Shown here: piece after piece, positions 47,114 through 59,068 of the stretch
Layout: each line of letters starts with the position of its first letter
How positions within the stretch are numbered: the first letter of the stretch is position 1
Assembly: GCF_019844075.1 (NCBI RefSeq)
Contig: NZ_CP081964.1
Coordinates: 1,860,001-1,924,000 of the forward strand
Length of the DNA: 64,000 nt
Origin: Curtobacterium sp. TC1
GTDB taxonomy: Bacteria > Actinomycetota > Actinomycetes > Actinomycetales > Microbacteriaceae
Reading direction: 5' to 3'
Position numbers and translations under genes: made by a program
Notes under the pieces: model-generated
What the model saw: only the letters and a program-made list of their open reading frames with translations
The model's database searches: none
Told to the model about the DNA's origin: nothing

Positions 47114-47545
47114 TCAGGACCGGAGCGCCTCGACCACCTTGGTGGGCTGCCGGACGCTGACCAGCCAGTAGGGCGTCGGGTCGGCGTCGTCGCGGACCTC
47201 GACCTTGACGACCCCGCGCACGTAGCCGCGGAAGAGCGTCCACGCTCGTGCGTCGAGCTTCGGGCCGCGCTGCGTGGTCGCCTCGGCGCCCTCGAACGCC
47301 TCGACGCTGCCGACGAGTGCGCGGGGGAGGTGCGCCTTGCCGGCGCGGAACTCGCTGTCCGTGACCTCGATGGTGGGTGCGAGTGCCCACAGGAGCACGA
47401 GGACGCCGAGCTCCATGCCGATCGCCACGAGCACACCGGCGAGCACGCTGATGGGCAGGAACACGAGCAGGGTGGCGGGGATGACGAGCGCCGTCGCCAG
47501 GTACAGGGCGGGCGGGGCCCAGAGTCGTTCGCGGTACAGGGTCAC
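47114..47545 (-). CDS. DUF3093 membrane protein
   Basis: This 143-residue protein has the actinobacterial DUF3093 form: LYRERLWAPPALYLATAL at the start, two close transmembrane helices (about 11-31 and 33-54), then a cytoplasmic part with TDSEFRAGKAHLPRA and a conserved TPYWLVSVRQPTKVVEAL end. The gene lies divergent from dut, its standard neighbour. The GTG start at 47545 fits the family start, but no clear ribosome-binding site or -10 box is visible. Function is unknown. Confidence 0.88.
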   Translation of the reverse strand: MTLYRERLWAPPALYLATALVIPATLLVFLPISVLAGVLVAIGMELGVLVLLWALAPTIEVTDSEFRAGKAHLPRALVGSVEAFEGAEATTQRGPKLDARAWTLFRGYVRGVVKVEVRDDADPTPYWLVSVRQPTKVVEALRS

Positions 47546-47599
47546 GAGTCCATTCGACCACGACTCGGGCCAGGTCACGGTCGGGTCACGTCTCTGCAC

Positions 47600-47611
47600 T
47601 ACCCTCGACAC
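47600..47611 (+). promoter_or_regulatory. Leaderless promoter of dut, -10 TACCCT
   Basis: TACCCT at 47600-47605 ends six bases before the GTG at 47612. Confidence 0.55.
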
Positions 47612-48103
47612 GTGACCGAACCAGTCGACGTCCTCTGGACCGGGGAGAACCGCCCCGGACACGCCCACCCCGGCGACGCGGGTGCCGACCTCGTCTCGGC
47701 CGAGTCGTTCGTGCTGCAGCCGGGCGAGCGACACCTCGTAGCCACGGGGCTGCGGATCGCGCTCCCCGAGGGGTACGCCGCGTTCGTGGTCCCGCGCAGC
47801 GGCCTCGCCGCGAAGCACGGCATCAGCATCGTCAACAGCCCGGGCACGGTCGACTCCGGGTACCGCGGCGAGATCAAGGTCGCACTGCTCAACACCGACC
47901 GGTCCGAGCCGTACGAGGTGCACGTCGGTGACCGGATCGCACAGCTGATCGTGATGCCCGTCCCGCGGGTGACGTACACGCACGTCGAGGAGCTGCCCGA
48001 CAGCGTCCGGGGCCAGGGTGGCTTCGGCTCGTCGGGCTACGGTGACCGGAGCGGCGCCGTGACCGGTGCCGCCGACGATGTTCAGGAAGGAACGCACGCA
48101 TGA
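47612..48103 (+). CDS. dut: Deoxyuridine 5'-triphosphate nucleotidohydrolase
   Basis: This 163-residue trimeric dUTPase hydrolyses dUTP to dUMP and pyrophosphate, keeping uracil out of DNA. The five conserved motifs are visible: HPGDAGADLVS, PRSGLAAKHGI, NSPGTVDSGYRGEI, DRIAQLI and the C-terminal RGQGGFGSSGY arm. The start is a leaderless GTG. Its stop overlaps the ATG of the DUF3710 gene, the usual actinobacterial pair. Confidence 0.96.
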   Translation: MTEPVDVLWTGENRPGHAHPGDAGADLVSAESFVLQPGERHLVATGLRIALPEGYAAFVVPRSGLAAKHGISIVNSPGTVDSGYRGEIKVALLNTDRSEPYEVHVGDRIAQLIVMPVPRVTYTHVEELPDSVRGQGGFGSSGYGDRSGAVTGAADDVQEGTHA

Positions 48104-48837
48104 AGTTCGGTCGACGCAAGCGTGACGAGGGCGAGGTGGCCGAGGTCGAGGTGGCCGAGGCCGTCGCCGACGAGGTCGAGATCGCGGACACGTCTCCCGA
48201 GGTCGACATCGCGACGGACGCCGACGCGGACCTCGACGAGGTCGACGCGGTGGCCCCCACGGACAAGTCCGCGCCCGAGGACCGCGCCGAGAACGGCCCG
48301 CACGACGAGACCGAGGCGAACCTGGTCCGCCCGTACGTCGACCTGGGTGGCGTGAAGGTCCTGCCGCGCGAGGGGCTGCACCTGCGCCTCGAGGTGGAGG
48401 AGGGCTCGCAGCGCGTCGTCGCGGTCGGGCTCGACTACGACGACTCGACACTCCAGGTCCAGCCGTTCGCCGCACCCCGCTCGACGGGCCTGTGGCACGA
48501 GATCCGTGCGCAGATCGCCGAGCAGATCGAGCGCCAGGGCGGTGTCGTGACCGAGGTCGACGGCCCGTTCGGCCCCGAGCTCCGTGCATCCGTGCCCGTC
48601 GCGGTCGACGGCGACGGCGGCGCGGCCGGTGTCCGGCCGGCCCGCTTCGTCGGCGTCGACGGTCCCCGCTGGTTCCTGCGCGGCGTGATCGCCGGCAAGG
48701 CCGCCGAGCAGCCCGACGACGCGAGCGAGATCGAGGAGCTGTTCCGCAGCGTCGTCGTCGTGCGTGGCACGACGCCGATGCCGCCGCGCGACCTCATCCC
48801 GCTGCACATGCCGAAGTCGACGCAGACCGCGATCTGA
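48100..48837 (+). CDS. DUF3710 protein
   Basis: This 245-residue protein has an acidic, probably disordered N-terminus (1-75) after MKFGRRKRDEGE and then the DUF3710 domain: YVDLGGVKVLPREGLHLRL, EEGSQRVVAVGLDY and RFVGVDGPRWFLRGVIAG. The family is confined to actinobacteria and usually lies between dut and DUF3159. It is coupled to dut by an ATGA overlap. Function unknown. Confidence 0.9.
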   Translation: MKFGRRKRDEGEVAEVEVAEAVADEVEIADTSPEVDIATDADADLDEVDAVAPTDKSAPEDRAENGPHDETEANLVRPYVDLGGVKVLPREGLHLRLEVEEGSQRVVAVGLDYDDSTLQVQPFAAPRSTGLWHEIRAQIAEQIERQGGVVTEVDGPFGPELRASVPVAVDGDGGAAGVRPARFVGVDGPRWFLRGVIAGKAAEQPDDASEIEELFRSVVVVRGTTPMPPRDLIPLHMPKSTQTAI

Positions 48838-48884
48838 CGCTGCGGCCGGCTGACGACCTGACGACGAACCCGCCTGGAGGCACG

Positions 48885-49640
48885 GTGCCGGAACACGACG
48901 ACACCCCACGACCCGAGACGGCCGGGTCCGAGCCCGTCGCGCCGTCGTTCTCCTCCCAGTTCCGCGACGCGGTGCAGAACGCCGGCATCGCCCGGGTCGC
49001 TCCCGGCGAGGCACCGTCCGGCCGTGCGCTGCTCGGTGCGGTCGGCGGGATCCGTGGGCTGGCCGAGTCGGTGCTGCCCGGGTTCGCGTTCCTGGTCGTC
49101 TACGCGATCACGAAGGAGCTCGTGCCGAGCGTCGTGATCCCCGTGGTGGTCGGTCTGGTGTTCGTCGCACTGCGCCTGGCGCAGCGGCAGTCGCTGACGA
49201 TGTCCTTCGCCGGCATCCTCGGCGTCGCGGTGTCGGCCGGGCTCGCGCTCATCACGGGGCGTGCCGAGAGCAACTTCATCCCGGGGATCGTCATCAACTC
49301 GGTGTGGCTGGTCGGCCTCCTGGTCTCGTTGGCCGTGCGGTGGCCGCTCATCGGTCTGGTCGTCGGGTTCCTGCTGCCGGCGAACGAGGACGGCTCGCAC
49401 GTCGACTGGCGCGCCGACCCGGTCAAGCGCCGCGTGCTCACGGTCGCCACCTGGATCTGGGTCGGGCTGTTCGCGCTCCGCCTGGCCGTCGAGGTGCCGC
49501 TGTACCTCACCGCCCAGGTCGAGCTGCTGGCGGGCCTCAAGCTCATCCTCGGCGTGCCGCTCTACGCCGCCGTGCTCTGGGTCACGTGGCTGCTGGTCCG
49601 GACCGTGTTCGTGCGAGGGGACGACGCCGCCACGGTGTAG
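48885..49640 (+). CDS. DUF3159 membrane protein
   Basis: This 251-residue protein has a hydrophilic N-terminus and five or six membrane helices from about residue 55 on. Conserved features include the GIRGLAESVLPGFAFLVVY opening and NEDGSHVDWRADPVKRR loop of DUF3159. The GTG start lies four bases after a GGAGG site. Notably, CCTGGAGGCACGGTGCCGG around that start matches one arm of the intergenic palindrome family in 18 of 19 bases. It follows DUF3710 in the standard order. Function unknown; possibly a transporter-like role. Confidence 0.9.
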   Translation: MPEHDDTPRPETAGSEPVAPSFSSQFRDAVQNAGIARVAPGEAPSGRALLGAVGGIRGLAESVLPGFAFLVVYAITKELVPSVVIPVVVGLVFVALRLAQRQSLTMSFAGILGVAVSAGLALITGRAESNFIPGIVINSVWLVGLLVSLAVRWPLIGLVVGFLLPANEDGSHVDWRADPVKRRVLTVATWIWVGLFALRLAVEVPLYLTAQVELLAGLKLILGVPLYAAVLWVTWLLVRTVFVRGDDAATV

Positions 49641-49645
49641 CGTTG

Positions 49646-49659
49646 TCTCGACATCGAGA
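49646..49659. promoter_or_regulatory. Operator-like palindrome upstream of acnA
   Basis: TCTCGA and TCGAGA flank CA at 49646-49659, 110 bases before the aconitase start. Such a perfect dyad suggests a dimeric regulator. The identity of that regulator cannot be told. Confidence 0.5.
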
Positions 49660-49692
49660 TAGTTCTCGGAGAGCGCGCACGCGTTCCCGGGA

Positions 49693-49709
49693 TTAGGTTT
49701 GCCTTGCTG
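49693..49709 (+). promoter_or_regulatory. acnA promoter -10 with a weak iron-box-like match
   Basis: TTAGGTTTGCCTTGCTG keeps the left half of the DtxR/IdeR operator but not the right half. TAGGTT (49694-49699) fits a -10 box for acnA. Iron control is therefore possible but weakly supported. Confidence 0.35.
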
Positions 49710-49768
49710 GTGGGACGGTCCACGGCCCGCGAGGATGAGGGCAAACCGATCAGTAGGGAGGCGGCACG

Positions 49769-52585
<2,817 letters not shown>

Positions 52586-52627
52586 GCGACGTGAGCACGG
52601 GTCGCTGACGCGACCGACGACCGGCCT

Positions 52628-52659
52628 GGAGGCGCGGTGCCAGCTGGCACCGCGCCTCC
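52628..52659. repeat. Perfect 32-base intergenic palindrome (subtype II)
   Basis: GGAGGCGCGGTGCCAG is followed directly by its reverse complement. The left flank (CCTGGAGG) follows subtype I and the right flank (CTCCCGTCCG) subtype II. It lies between acnA and dxs, which run in the same direction. Confidence 0.85.
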
Positions 52660-52717
52660 CGTCCGTTGTCGGGTCCCGAGAATAGAGTGTGCGGACAGCC
52701 CCACGAAAGGAGCGCCC

Positions 52718-54649
52718 GTGAGCCTGCTCAGCAGCATCACGTCGCCGCGCGACCTGAAGCGTCTCTCCGACGCGCAGATGACCGACCTCGCCGCCGAGAT
52801 CCGCCGGTTCCTGGTGGCCGAGGTCGCGAAGACCGGCGGGCACCTCGGACCGAACCTCGGCGTCGTCGAGCTGACGCTCGCGATGCACCGGGTCTTCGAC
52901 TCGCCGAACGACCCGTTCGTGTTCGACACCGGCCACCAGTCGTACGTGCACAAGCTCGTCACCGGGCGGCAGGACTTCTCGAAGCTGCGCGAGCGGGGCG
53001 GCATCGCCGGCTACCCGCAGCGGAGCGAGTCGGAGCACGACATCGTCGAGTCCTCGCACGCGTCGTCGTCGCTGTCCTGGGCCGACGGGATCTCCCGTGC
53101 CTTCGGGCAGACCGGCCAGACCGACCGCACCGTCGTCGCGGTCGTCGGTGACGGTGCCCTCACCGGCGGGATGACGTGGGAGGCGCTCAACAACATCTCG
53201 GACGACAACGACCGCCGGCTGGTCATCGTGGTCAACGACAACGGCCGGTCCTACGCCCCGACGATCGGTGGCATGGCGCGGTTCCTCAGCTCGATGCGGA
53301 CGCGGCGCGAGTACCGGGCGCTGTACGAGACCTCGCGGGCGGTGGCGGACCGGTTCGGTGCCCCCGGACGTGCGGTCTACCGGGGGATGCGCGGGGGCCT
53401 GCACGGGTTCCTGTCGCGGTTCACGAACAACGAGGCGCTGTACTCGAACCTCGACATCAAGTACATCGGCCCGGTCAACGGCCACGATCAACGTGCGATG
53501 GAAGCGGCGCTCCGCCAGGCGAAGGCCTACGGTGCTCCGACGATCGTGCACGCGATCACCGAGAAGGGGCACGGGTTCGAACCCGCCCTGCGCGACCAGG
53601 CCGACCAGTTCCACGCCGTCGGACACATCGACCCGGAAACGGGGGAGTCGCTCGACGCCGCGTCGGGGCCGTCGTGGACCTCGGTGTTCGCATCGGCGCT
53701 GGCGTCGGCCGGTGACTCCGACCCCCGGATCGTCGCGATCACGGCGGCGATGCTCCGGCCGACCGGGCTGCACCTGTTCCAGGAGCAGCACCCCGACCGC
53801 GTGTACGACGTCGGCATCGCCGAGCAGCACGCCGTCACCACGGCAGCTGGTCTGGCCTACGGCGGCCTGCACCCGGTCGTGGCGCTCTACGCGACGTTCC
53901 TGAACCGTGCGTTCGACCAGGTGCTGATGGACGTCGCCCTGCACAAGGCCGGCGTGACCTTCGTGCTCGACCGCGCCGGGATCACCGGGCCGGACGGCCC
54001 CTCGCACCACGGCATGTGGGACCTTGCACTGCTGCAGGTCGTGCCGGGGATCCGGATCGCGGCTCCGCGCGACGCCGCGACCCTGCGTGAGGAGTTTCGC
54101 GAGGCGATCGCCGTCGACGACGCCCCCACCGTGCTGCGCTGGTCGAAGGGGCAGGTCGGGCCGGACATCCCCGCGGTCCGTCGTCTCCCCGACGGTGTGG
54201 ACGTGCTGCACGCCGCCGCGGACGGCGTCGACGACGTGCTCTTCGTGGCCGTCGGCTCGATGGTGCCGACCGCACTCGAGGCCGCCGGGCTGCTCGAGGC
54301 GCAGGGCATCGGCGTCACCGTCGTCGACCCGCGCTGGGTGGTGCCGATCCCGTCGTCGCTCATCGAGCTGTCGAGGACGCACCGCCTGGTCATCACGATC
54401 GAGGACGGCGTGCGGGTCGGCGGCGTCGGCACACGACTGCGGCAGGACCTGCGGGCCGCCGGGGTCGACACCGGCGTGAACGAGTTGGGCCTGCCGGACG
54501 AGTTCATCGACCACGCGACCCGGTCGCAGATCCTCGCCGACGTCGGGTTGACGGCGCAGGCGATCGCCCGCGACGTCATCGACCAGGTCGTCGGGACGAA
54601 GTTGCCGCAGGCGAAGCCCGTGCGATCGCGGGAGTCCGCGGACCGCTAG
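52718..54649 (+). CDS. dxs: 1-deoxy-D-xylulose-5-phosphate synthase
   Basis: This 643-residue thiamine-diphosphate enzyme makes the first intermediate of the MEP isoprenoid pathway from pyruvate and glyceraldehyde-3-phosphate. Motifs: GHLGPNLGVVELT, the ThDP-binding GDGALTGGMTWEALNN (from 144), and DRAGITGPDGPSHHGMWD in the transketolase-like second domain. GTG start with GAAAGGAG upstream; TAGAGT (52683-52688) is a likely -10 giving a short leader. Isoprenoids feed quinones, carotenoids and wall lipid carriers. Confidence 0.96.
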   Translation: MSLLSSITSPRDLKRLSDAQMTDLAAEIRRFLVAEVAKTGGHLGPNLGVVELTLAMHRVFDSPNDPFVFDTGHQSYVHKLVTGRQDFSKLRERGGIAGYPQRSESEHDIVESSHASSSLSWADGISRAFGQTGQTDRTVVAVVGDGALTGGMTWEALNNISDDNDRRLVIVVNDNGRSYAPTIGGMARFLSSMRTRREYRALYETSRAVADRFGAPGRAVYRGMRGGLHGFLSRFTNNEALYSNLDIKYIGPVNGHDQRAMEAALRQAKAYGAPTIVHAITEKGHGFEPALRDQADQFHAVGHIDPETGESLDAASGPSWTSVFASALASAGDSDPRIVAITAAMLRPTGLHLFQEQHPDRVYDVGIAEQHAVTTAAGLAYGGLHPVVALYATFLNRAFDQVLMDVALHKAGVTFVLDRAGITGPDGPSHHGMWDLALLQVVPGIRIAAPRDAATLREEFREAIAVDDAPTVLRWSKGQVGPDIPAVRRLPDGVDVLHAAADGVDDVLFVAVGSMVPTALEAAGLLEAQGIGVTVVDPRWVVPIPSSLIELSRTHRLVITIEDGVRVGGVGTRLRQDLRAAGVDTGVNELGLPDEFIDHATRSQILADVGLTAQAIARDVIDQVVGTKLPQAKPVRSRESADR

Positions 54650-54708
54650 GCGGGTCGCGCCGGAAGGTCACCCATGCCGTCAGGGGCATGTCCCTCGGGG
54701 ACGTCTGG

Positions 54709-54720
54709 CAGGATCGCCCC
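54709..54720 (+). promoter_or_regulatory. Leaderless promoter, -10 CAGGAT
   Basis: CAGGAT at 54709-54714 ends six bases before the ATG at 54721. The first position departs from TAnnnT. Confidence 0.4.
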
Positions 54721-55455
54721 ATGCGACGGGGGTTCAGGACGACGGCGGTGGCGATCGGTCTCGCCGTGGTGGCGCTGTCCTCAGGGTGCGCAACGATGAA
54801 CGACGGTTCGGTCGCGCCGGAGCTCGGTGCCGACGCCCGGGTCGGCGCCAGACAGACGATGCACCGTGTGGTCGACTGGAAGGGCACCGCCGCAGTCCAC
54901 CGGGTCGATGCCACCTGGACCGACTCGTGCGGCAACGCGAGCAACGCCGGGTTCTTCCAGCCCGCTTCGGGGACGACGTGCCGGATCGACGCCGGAGCGG
55001 TGTACACGATCGACGGTGCGACCACACCGGCTGACGCGGTGCGCATCGTCGGTCCGGCGCTGCGCGCGGGCGGCCTGACCGACGAGGACCTCGTGGCACA
55101 GGCGATCCAGCCGGACGGATCGACGCCGTCCCTGGTCGACATCGGTGGGCGGCAGTCGATCGCACTCGGCAGCGACCTCGGGCAGGACCGGTTCGCGGTC
55201 GTGCGGGTCCGCGGTTGGGACGGGTCACTCGGACTGTGGCAGTCGGAGGGATCCTCCGTCGTGCAGTCCGCACCGGGTCTCGGCGACGACCCACGTGATG
55301 ACGCCGTCCGGGCGAGCGGGGCGGACTACGTGCTCGTCGTGACGCACAGCGCCGCGTACTTCACGTCGTACGACAACGAGCCGCCCGAACCGTCGGCACC
55401 ACGGCCGTCGATCCCGCCGTGCTTCAGCGGCAGCAACGACTGCGTCGGCGGTTGA
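54721..55455 (+). CDS. Putative lipoprotein of unknown function
   Basis: This 244-residue protein has a lipoprotein signal: basic MRRGFRTT, hydrophobic core, and ALSSGC with the modified Cys23. The mature part has two further Cys pairs, including WTDSCGNAS and GTTCRIDAG, and CFSGSNDC near the end, which may form disulfides outside the cell. The middle alternates short beta-like segments. I do not recognise the fold. It stands alone after dxs with a leaderless-type start and is followed by a bidirectional hairpin. Confidence 0.75.
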   Translation: MRRGFRTTAVAIGLAVVALSSGCATMNDGSVAPELGADARVGARQTMHRVVDWKGTAAVHRVDATWTDSCGNASNAGFFQPASGTTCRIDAGAVYTIDGATTPADAVRIVGPALRAGGLTDEDLVAQAIQPDGSTPSLVDIGGRQSIALGSDLGQDRFAVVRVRGWDGSLGLWQSEGSSVVQSAPGLGDDPRDDAVRASGADYVLVVTHSAAYFTSYDNEPPEPSAPRPSIPPCFSGSNDCVGG

Positions 55456-55500
55456 CGGCGGCTCACGACGGCGGTGGACAACACCGCAGCGAGCCAGCCG

Positions 55501-55563
55501 CGCACAACCAAGATCACCCCGAACCACGGCGATCCGCGGTTCGGGGTGACTTCTGTTGTGCGG
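55501..55563. terminator. Bidirectional hairpin between lipoprotein gene and fadB
   Basis: TCACCCCGAACC pairs with GGTTCGGGGTGA around 12 bases, and an outer CGCACAAC/GTTGTGCG stem (55501-55508, 55556-55563) extends it with an internal loop. Confidence 0.65.
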
Positions 55564-55579
55564 GACGGACTCGCGCCGC

Positions 55580-57718
55580 CTAGCGCGAAGCCGGGCCGAC
55601 GATCAGCGGGTCGTGGAAGCTCCCGCCGAAGACGCGCTCGGACGCACCGCTGCGGTCGAGGTAGGGACTGATCCCACCGGCCTGGAACGGGTAGCCCGCA
55701 CCGAGGATCAGGCCGAGGTCGATCTCCTCGACGTGCTGGACGACCTCGTCCTCGAGCATGCGGTGCAGCTCGTCGGCCAGGGCGTCCTCGAAGCGCTGCT
55801 GCATCGCTGCGGCGTCGACGGGCTTCGCGTCCTTCTTGGACGGCGCGACGAGCTTGACGGCGGCGGGGTCGTACCCGGTCGCGTTGCCCTTCTTGTCGCG
55901 GGTGAGGATCTTCCCGTGCTCGGCGATCTTCTTCAGCCCGTCACCGGGGTAGAAGCGCTCCGGCCACGCGGCGTGATGCGAGTCGAGCACGTGCGCCCCG
56001 ACCGGCAGACCGACGAGCTCGAGCAGCTCGAACGGCGACATCGGCAGTCCCAGCGGTGCGGCGCCGGCCGCCACGACGTCGAACGAGGTGCCCTGCTCGA
56101 CGCCGCGCATGGCCTCACCGAGGACCCGTGCGAGCACCCTGTTGACGACGAAGCCCGGCTGGTCGGCCGTGATGATCGCCGTCTTCTTGAGCGTCTTCGC
56201 GACGGCGAGTGCCGTGACGAGCGTCTCGTCGGAGGTGTCGGCGGTGCGGACGACCTCGAGCAACGGCATGACGGCGACCGGGTTGAAGAAGTGGAACCCG
56301 ACCAGGCGCGACGGGTCGGACAGCACCGAGCCCATCTCGGAGACCGACAACGACGAGGTGTTGGTGGCGAGGATGGCGTCCGGTGCGATGACCTGCTCGA
56401 TCTTCCGGAAGACCTCCTGCTTGACGGTCATCTCCTCGAAGACGGCCTCGATCACCCAGTCGGCATCGGCGAAGGCGTCGTAGGACACCGAGCCGCTGAC
56501 GAGGGCCGTGATGCGGTTGGCGTCGTCGGGGGAGATCCGGCCCTTGTCGAGCAGCTTCGCGACCTCGCCACGGATGCGCTCCACGCCGGCGTCGACGCGG
56601 GACTGGTCGACGTCGGTGATCACCACGGGGACGCCGAGGCGACGGGCGAACAGCAACGCGAACTGCGACGCCATCAGCCCGGCGCCGAGGACACCGACCT
56701 TCGTGATCTTCTTCGGCTCGACGCCCTGCGGAGCGCCGACGGGCTTCTTCGCACGCTTCTGCACGAGGTCGAACGCGTACATCGACGCGGCGAACTGGTC
56801 GCCGGAGAGCAGGTCCGCGAGGGCGTCGTCCTCGTCGGCGAACCGCTCGTCCAACGAGCCGCCGCGAGCGGCGGCCACGAGGTCGAGCGCTCGGAACGGC
56901 GACTTCGGCACGGTGCCGATCTTCGACGCCACCTGCCCGCGCGCGACCTTGACGACGGTGCCCCAGGCAGCCTTCTCGAGCATGCCCGGCTCGTTCTTGC
57001 GCACCACCTTGGTCGCGCCGGTGATGACGCCGTCGGCCCAGGCCACCGCTGCGGGCAGGAACGTCACCGACGGGATGAGCACGTCGCCGATGCCGATCTC
57101 GACCGCAGCCGGGCCGTCCATCAGGCGGTTGTTCTTGAGGGGGTTCTCGACGATGACGCGGAGCGCTCGTTCGGGGCCGATCAGGCGGGGGAGGAGCGTC
57201 GCACCACCCCAGCCGGGGATGATGCCGAGGAAGACCTCGGGCAGGCCGATGCCCTGCGCGGCGGACGAGAACGCCCGGTACGTGCAGTGCAGGGCGATCT
57301 CGAGCCCACCGCCGAGGGCCAGGGTGTTCACGAAGGCGAACGACGGCACCCCGAGGTCGGAGAACTTGCGGAGGGTGGCGTGCCCGAGGGCGGCCAGGTC
57401 GTGGGCGGCCTCGCGCGAGGGCACCGCCGCGGCCTGGGACAGGTCGGCCCCGGCGGCGAAGCAGTACTCCTTGCCGGTGATCGCGACGCCCTGGATCGTC
57501 CCGGCGGCCGCCTCGGTCTTCAGGGTGTCGAGCACCCCGGAGAGTTCCTGGAGGGTGCGCGGCCCGAGGGTGTTCGGACGCTTGTAGTCCTTGCCGTTGT
57601 CGAGCGTGATGAGCGCCAGGGTGCCGCCGGAGGGCATCGTGACGTGCTTGACGAACGAGTGCGTGACGACCTCGTCCTCGCTGAGTTCGGACAGACGGTC
57701 GGTGTCGACGGTGGTCAT
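55580..57718 (-). CDS. fadB: Fatty-acid oxidation multifunctional protein (enoyl-CoA hydratase/3-hydroxyacyl-CoA dehydrogenase)
   Basis: This 712-residue protein runs the middle two steps of beta-oxidation. The N-terminal crotonase domain (about 1-310) has GKEYCFAAGADLSQ and ALGGGLEIALHC and GLPEVFLGIIPGWGG with the catalytic Glu. The dehydrogenase domain begins with VGVLGAGLMASQFA (about 345) and has NTSSLSVSEM and GFHFFNP. The C-terminal domain repeats that fold. I chose ATG 57718, seven bases after GGGGG. ATG 57724, overlapping the fadA stop, is an alternative. Co-transcribed with fadA. Confidence 0.93.
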   Translation of the reverse strand: MTTVDTDRLSELSEDEVVTHSFVKHVTMPSGGTLALITLDNGKDYKRPNTLGPRTLQELSGVLDTLKTEAAAGTIQGVAITGKEYCFAAGADLSQAAAVPSREAAHDLAALGHATLRKFSDLGVPSFAFVNTLALGGGLEIALHCTYRAFSSAAQGIGLPEVFLGIIPGWGGATLLPRLIGPERALRVIVENPLKNNRLMDGPAAVEIGIGDVLIPSVTFLPAAVAWADGVITGATKVVRKNEPGMLEKAAWGTVVKVARGQVASKIGTVPKSPFRALDLVAAARGGSLDERFADEDDALADLLSGDQFAASMYAFDLVQKRAKKPVGAPQGVEPKKITKVGVLGAGLMASQFALLFARRLGVPVVITDVDQSRVDAGVERIRGEVAKLLDKGRISPDDANRITALVSGSVSYDAFADADWVIEAVFEEMTVKQEVFRKIEQVIAPDAILATNTSSLSVSEMGSVLSDPSRLVGFHFFNPVAVMPLLEVVRTADTSDETLVTALAVAKTLKKTAIITADQPGFVVNRVLARVLGEAMRGVEQGTSFDVVAAGAAPLGLPMSPFELLELVGLPVGAHVLDSHHAAWPERFYPGDGLKKIAEHGKILTRDKKGNATGYDPAAVKLVAPSKKDAKPVDAAAMQQRFEDALADELHRMLEDEVVQHVEEIDLGLILGAGYPFQAGGISPYLDRSGASERVFGGSFHDPLIVGPASR

Positions 57719-57720
57719 GC

Positions 57721-58941
57721 TCATGCCCCCTTCCGAGCCGAACGTGCTGCGGACTTGCTGAAACCGGGGTTCTCCCAGATGACGGTGCCGCCCTGCCCGA
57801 GCCCGATGCACATCGTGGTGATGCCGTACTGGACGTCCGGACGCTCGGCGAACTGCGCCGCGAGCTGCGTCATCAGTCGGACACCGCTCGACGCCAGCGG
57901 GTGGCCGACGGCGATCGCGCCGCCCCACGCGTTGACGTTCGCGGAGTCCTGGGCGATGCCGTAGTTGTCGAGGAACGCGAGCACCTGCACCGCGAACGCC
58001 TCGTTGATCTCGAACAAGCCGATGTCGTCGATCGACAGGCCGGCCTTCGACAGCGCCTTGTCGGTGGCGGGGACCGGGCCGACACCCATGACCTCGGGCT
58101 CGACGCCGGCGAAGGCGAACGAGACCATCCGCATCTTCGTGGGCAGGCCGTGCTCCTTGGCGCCCTCGGCCGAGGCGAGCAGGCTCATCGTCGCGCCGTC
58201 GTTGAGGCCGGCGGCGTTGCCCGCGGTGACCCGTCCGTGCGGGCGGAAGGGCGTCTTCAGCGCGGCCAGTGCCTCGAGCGTCGTGCCCGGACGCGGCGGC
58301 TCGTCGGTGCTGACGACGTCCCAGCCGTCGCCCTTGTTCACCTCGACCGGGATCACGTCCGGCTGCAGCTTGCCGGCTGCCCAGGCGGCGGCGTAGCGCT
58401 GCTGCGACTGGACGGCGTAGGCGTCCGTGCGGTCCTTCGTGATCGCCGGGAAGCGGTCGTGCAGGCGCTCGGCGGTGGAACCCATGACCAGTGCGTCGCT
58501 GGACACCATGCGCTCGGCGATGAACCGCGGGTTCGGGTCGGAGTTGAAGCCCATCGGGTGGCGTCCCATGTGCTCGACGCCGCCGGCGATCGCGATGTCC
58601 GCGGCACCGAAGGCGATGGCACCCGCGAGCGTCGTGACGCTCGTCATGGCACCGGCGCACATGCGGTCGATCGCGTACCCCGGGACCGACTTCGGCAGGC
58701 CGGCCAGCATGCCGACGGTGCGGCCGAGGGTCAGTCCCTGGTCACCCTGCTGCGTGGTCGCCGCGACGGCGACGTCGTCCACCGCTGCGGTGTCGAGCGA
58801 GGCGTTCCGGTCGAGCAGTCCGCGCATCGCGTGCACCGCGAGGTCGTCGGACCGGGTCTTCCAGAACACCCCCTTCTCGCCGGCTCGTCCGAACGGCGTC
58901 CGTACTCCGTCCACGAACACGACGTCTGATGCCTTTGGCAA
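57721..58941 (-). CDS. fadA: Acetyl-CoA acyltransferase (3-ketoacyl-CoA thiolase)
   Basis: This 406-residue thiolase releases acetyl-CoA in the last step of beta-oxidation. Residues Cys95 in DRMCAGAMTS, His in GGAIAVGHPLASSG and Cys in TTMCIGLGQGG are the expected active site. The start is a TTG with GGAGG six bases upstream (reading GGGAGGCCCGGATTG on the minus strand), so translation may be modest. It is the first gene of fadAB, 127 bases after the rnd stop. Confidence 0.94.
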   Translation of the reverse strand: MPKASDVVFVDGVRTPFGRAGEKGVFWKTRSDDLAVHAMRGLLDRNASLDTAAVDDVAVAATTQQGDQGLTLGRTVGMLAGLPKSVPGYAIDRMCAGAMTSVTTLAGAIAFGAADIAIAGGVEHMGRHPMGFNSDPNPRFIAERMVSSDALVMGSTAERLHDRFPAITKDRTDAYAVQSQQRYAAAWAAGKLQPDVIPVEVNKGDGWDVVSTDEPPRPGTTLEALAALKTPFRPHGRVTAGNAAGLNDGATMSLLASAEGAKEHGLPTKMRMVSFAFAGVEPEVMGVGPVPATDKALSKAGLSIDDIGLFEINEAFAVQVLAFLDNYGIAQDSANVNAWGGAIAVGHPLASSGVRLMTQLAAQFAERPDVQYGITTMCIGLGQGGTVIWENPGFSKSAARSARKGA

Positions 58942-59068
58942 TCCGGGCCTCCCAGATCCTCTTCGATCGGGCCGGAACGCTGGTCGCTCCGGCCGGCCGG
59001 GCCTCGCCCGGCGACGCTCCCGACGCTATGCCCCCAGGCTGGGCGGCCGCATGCCGGTTGGGCGGTTC

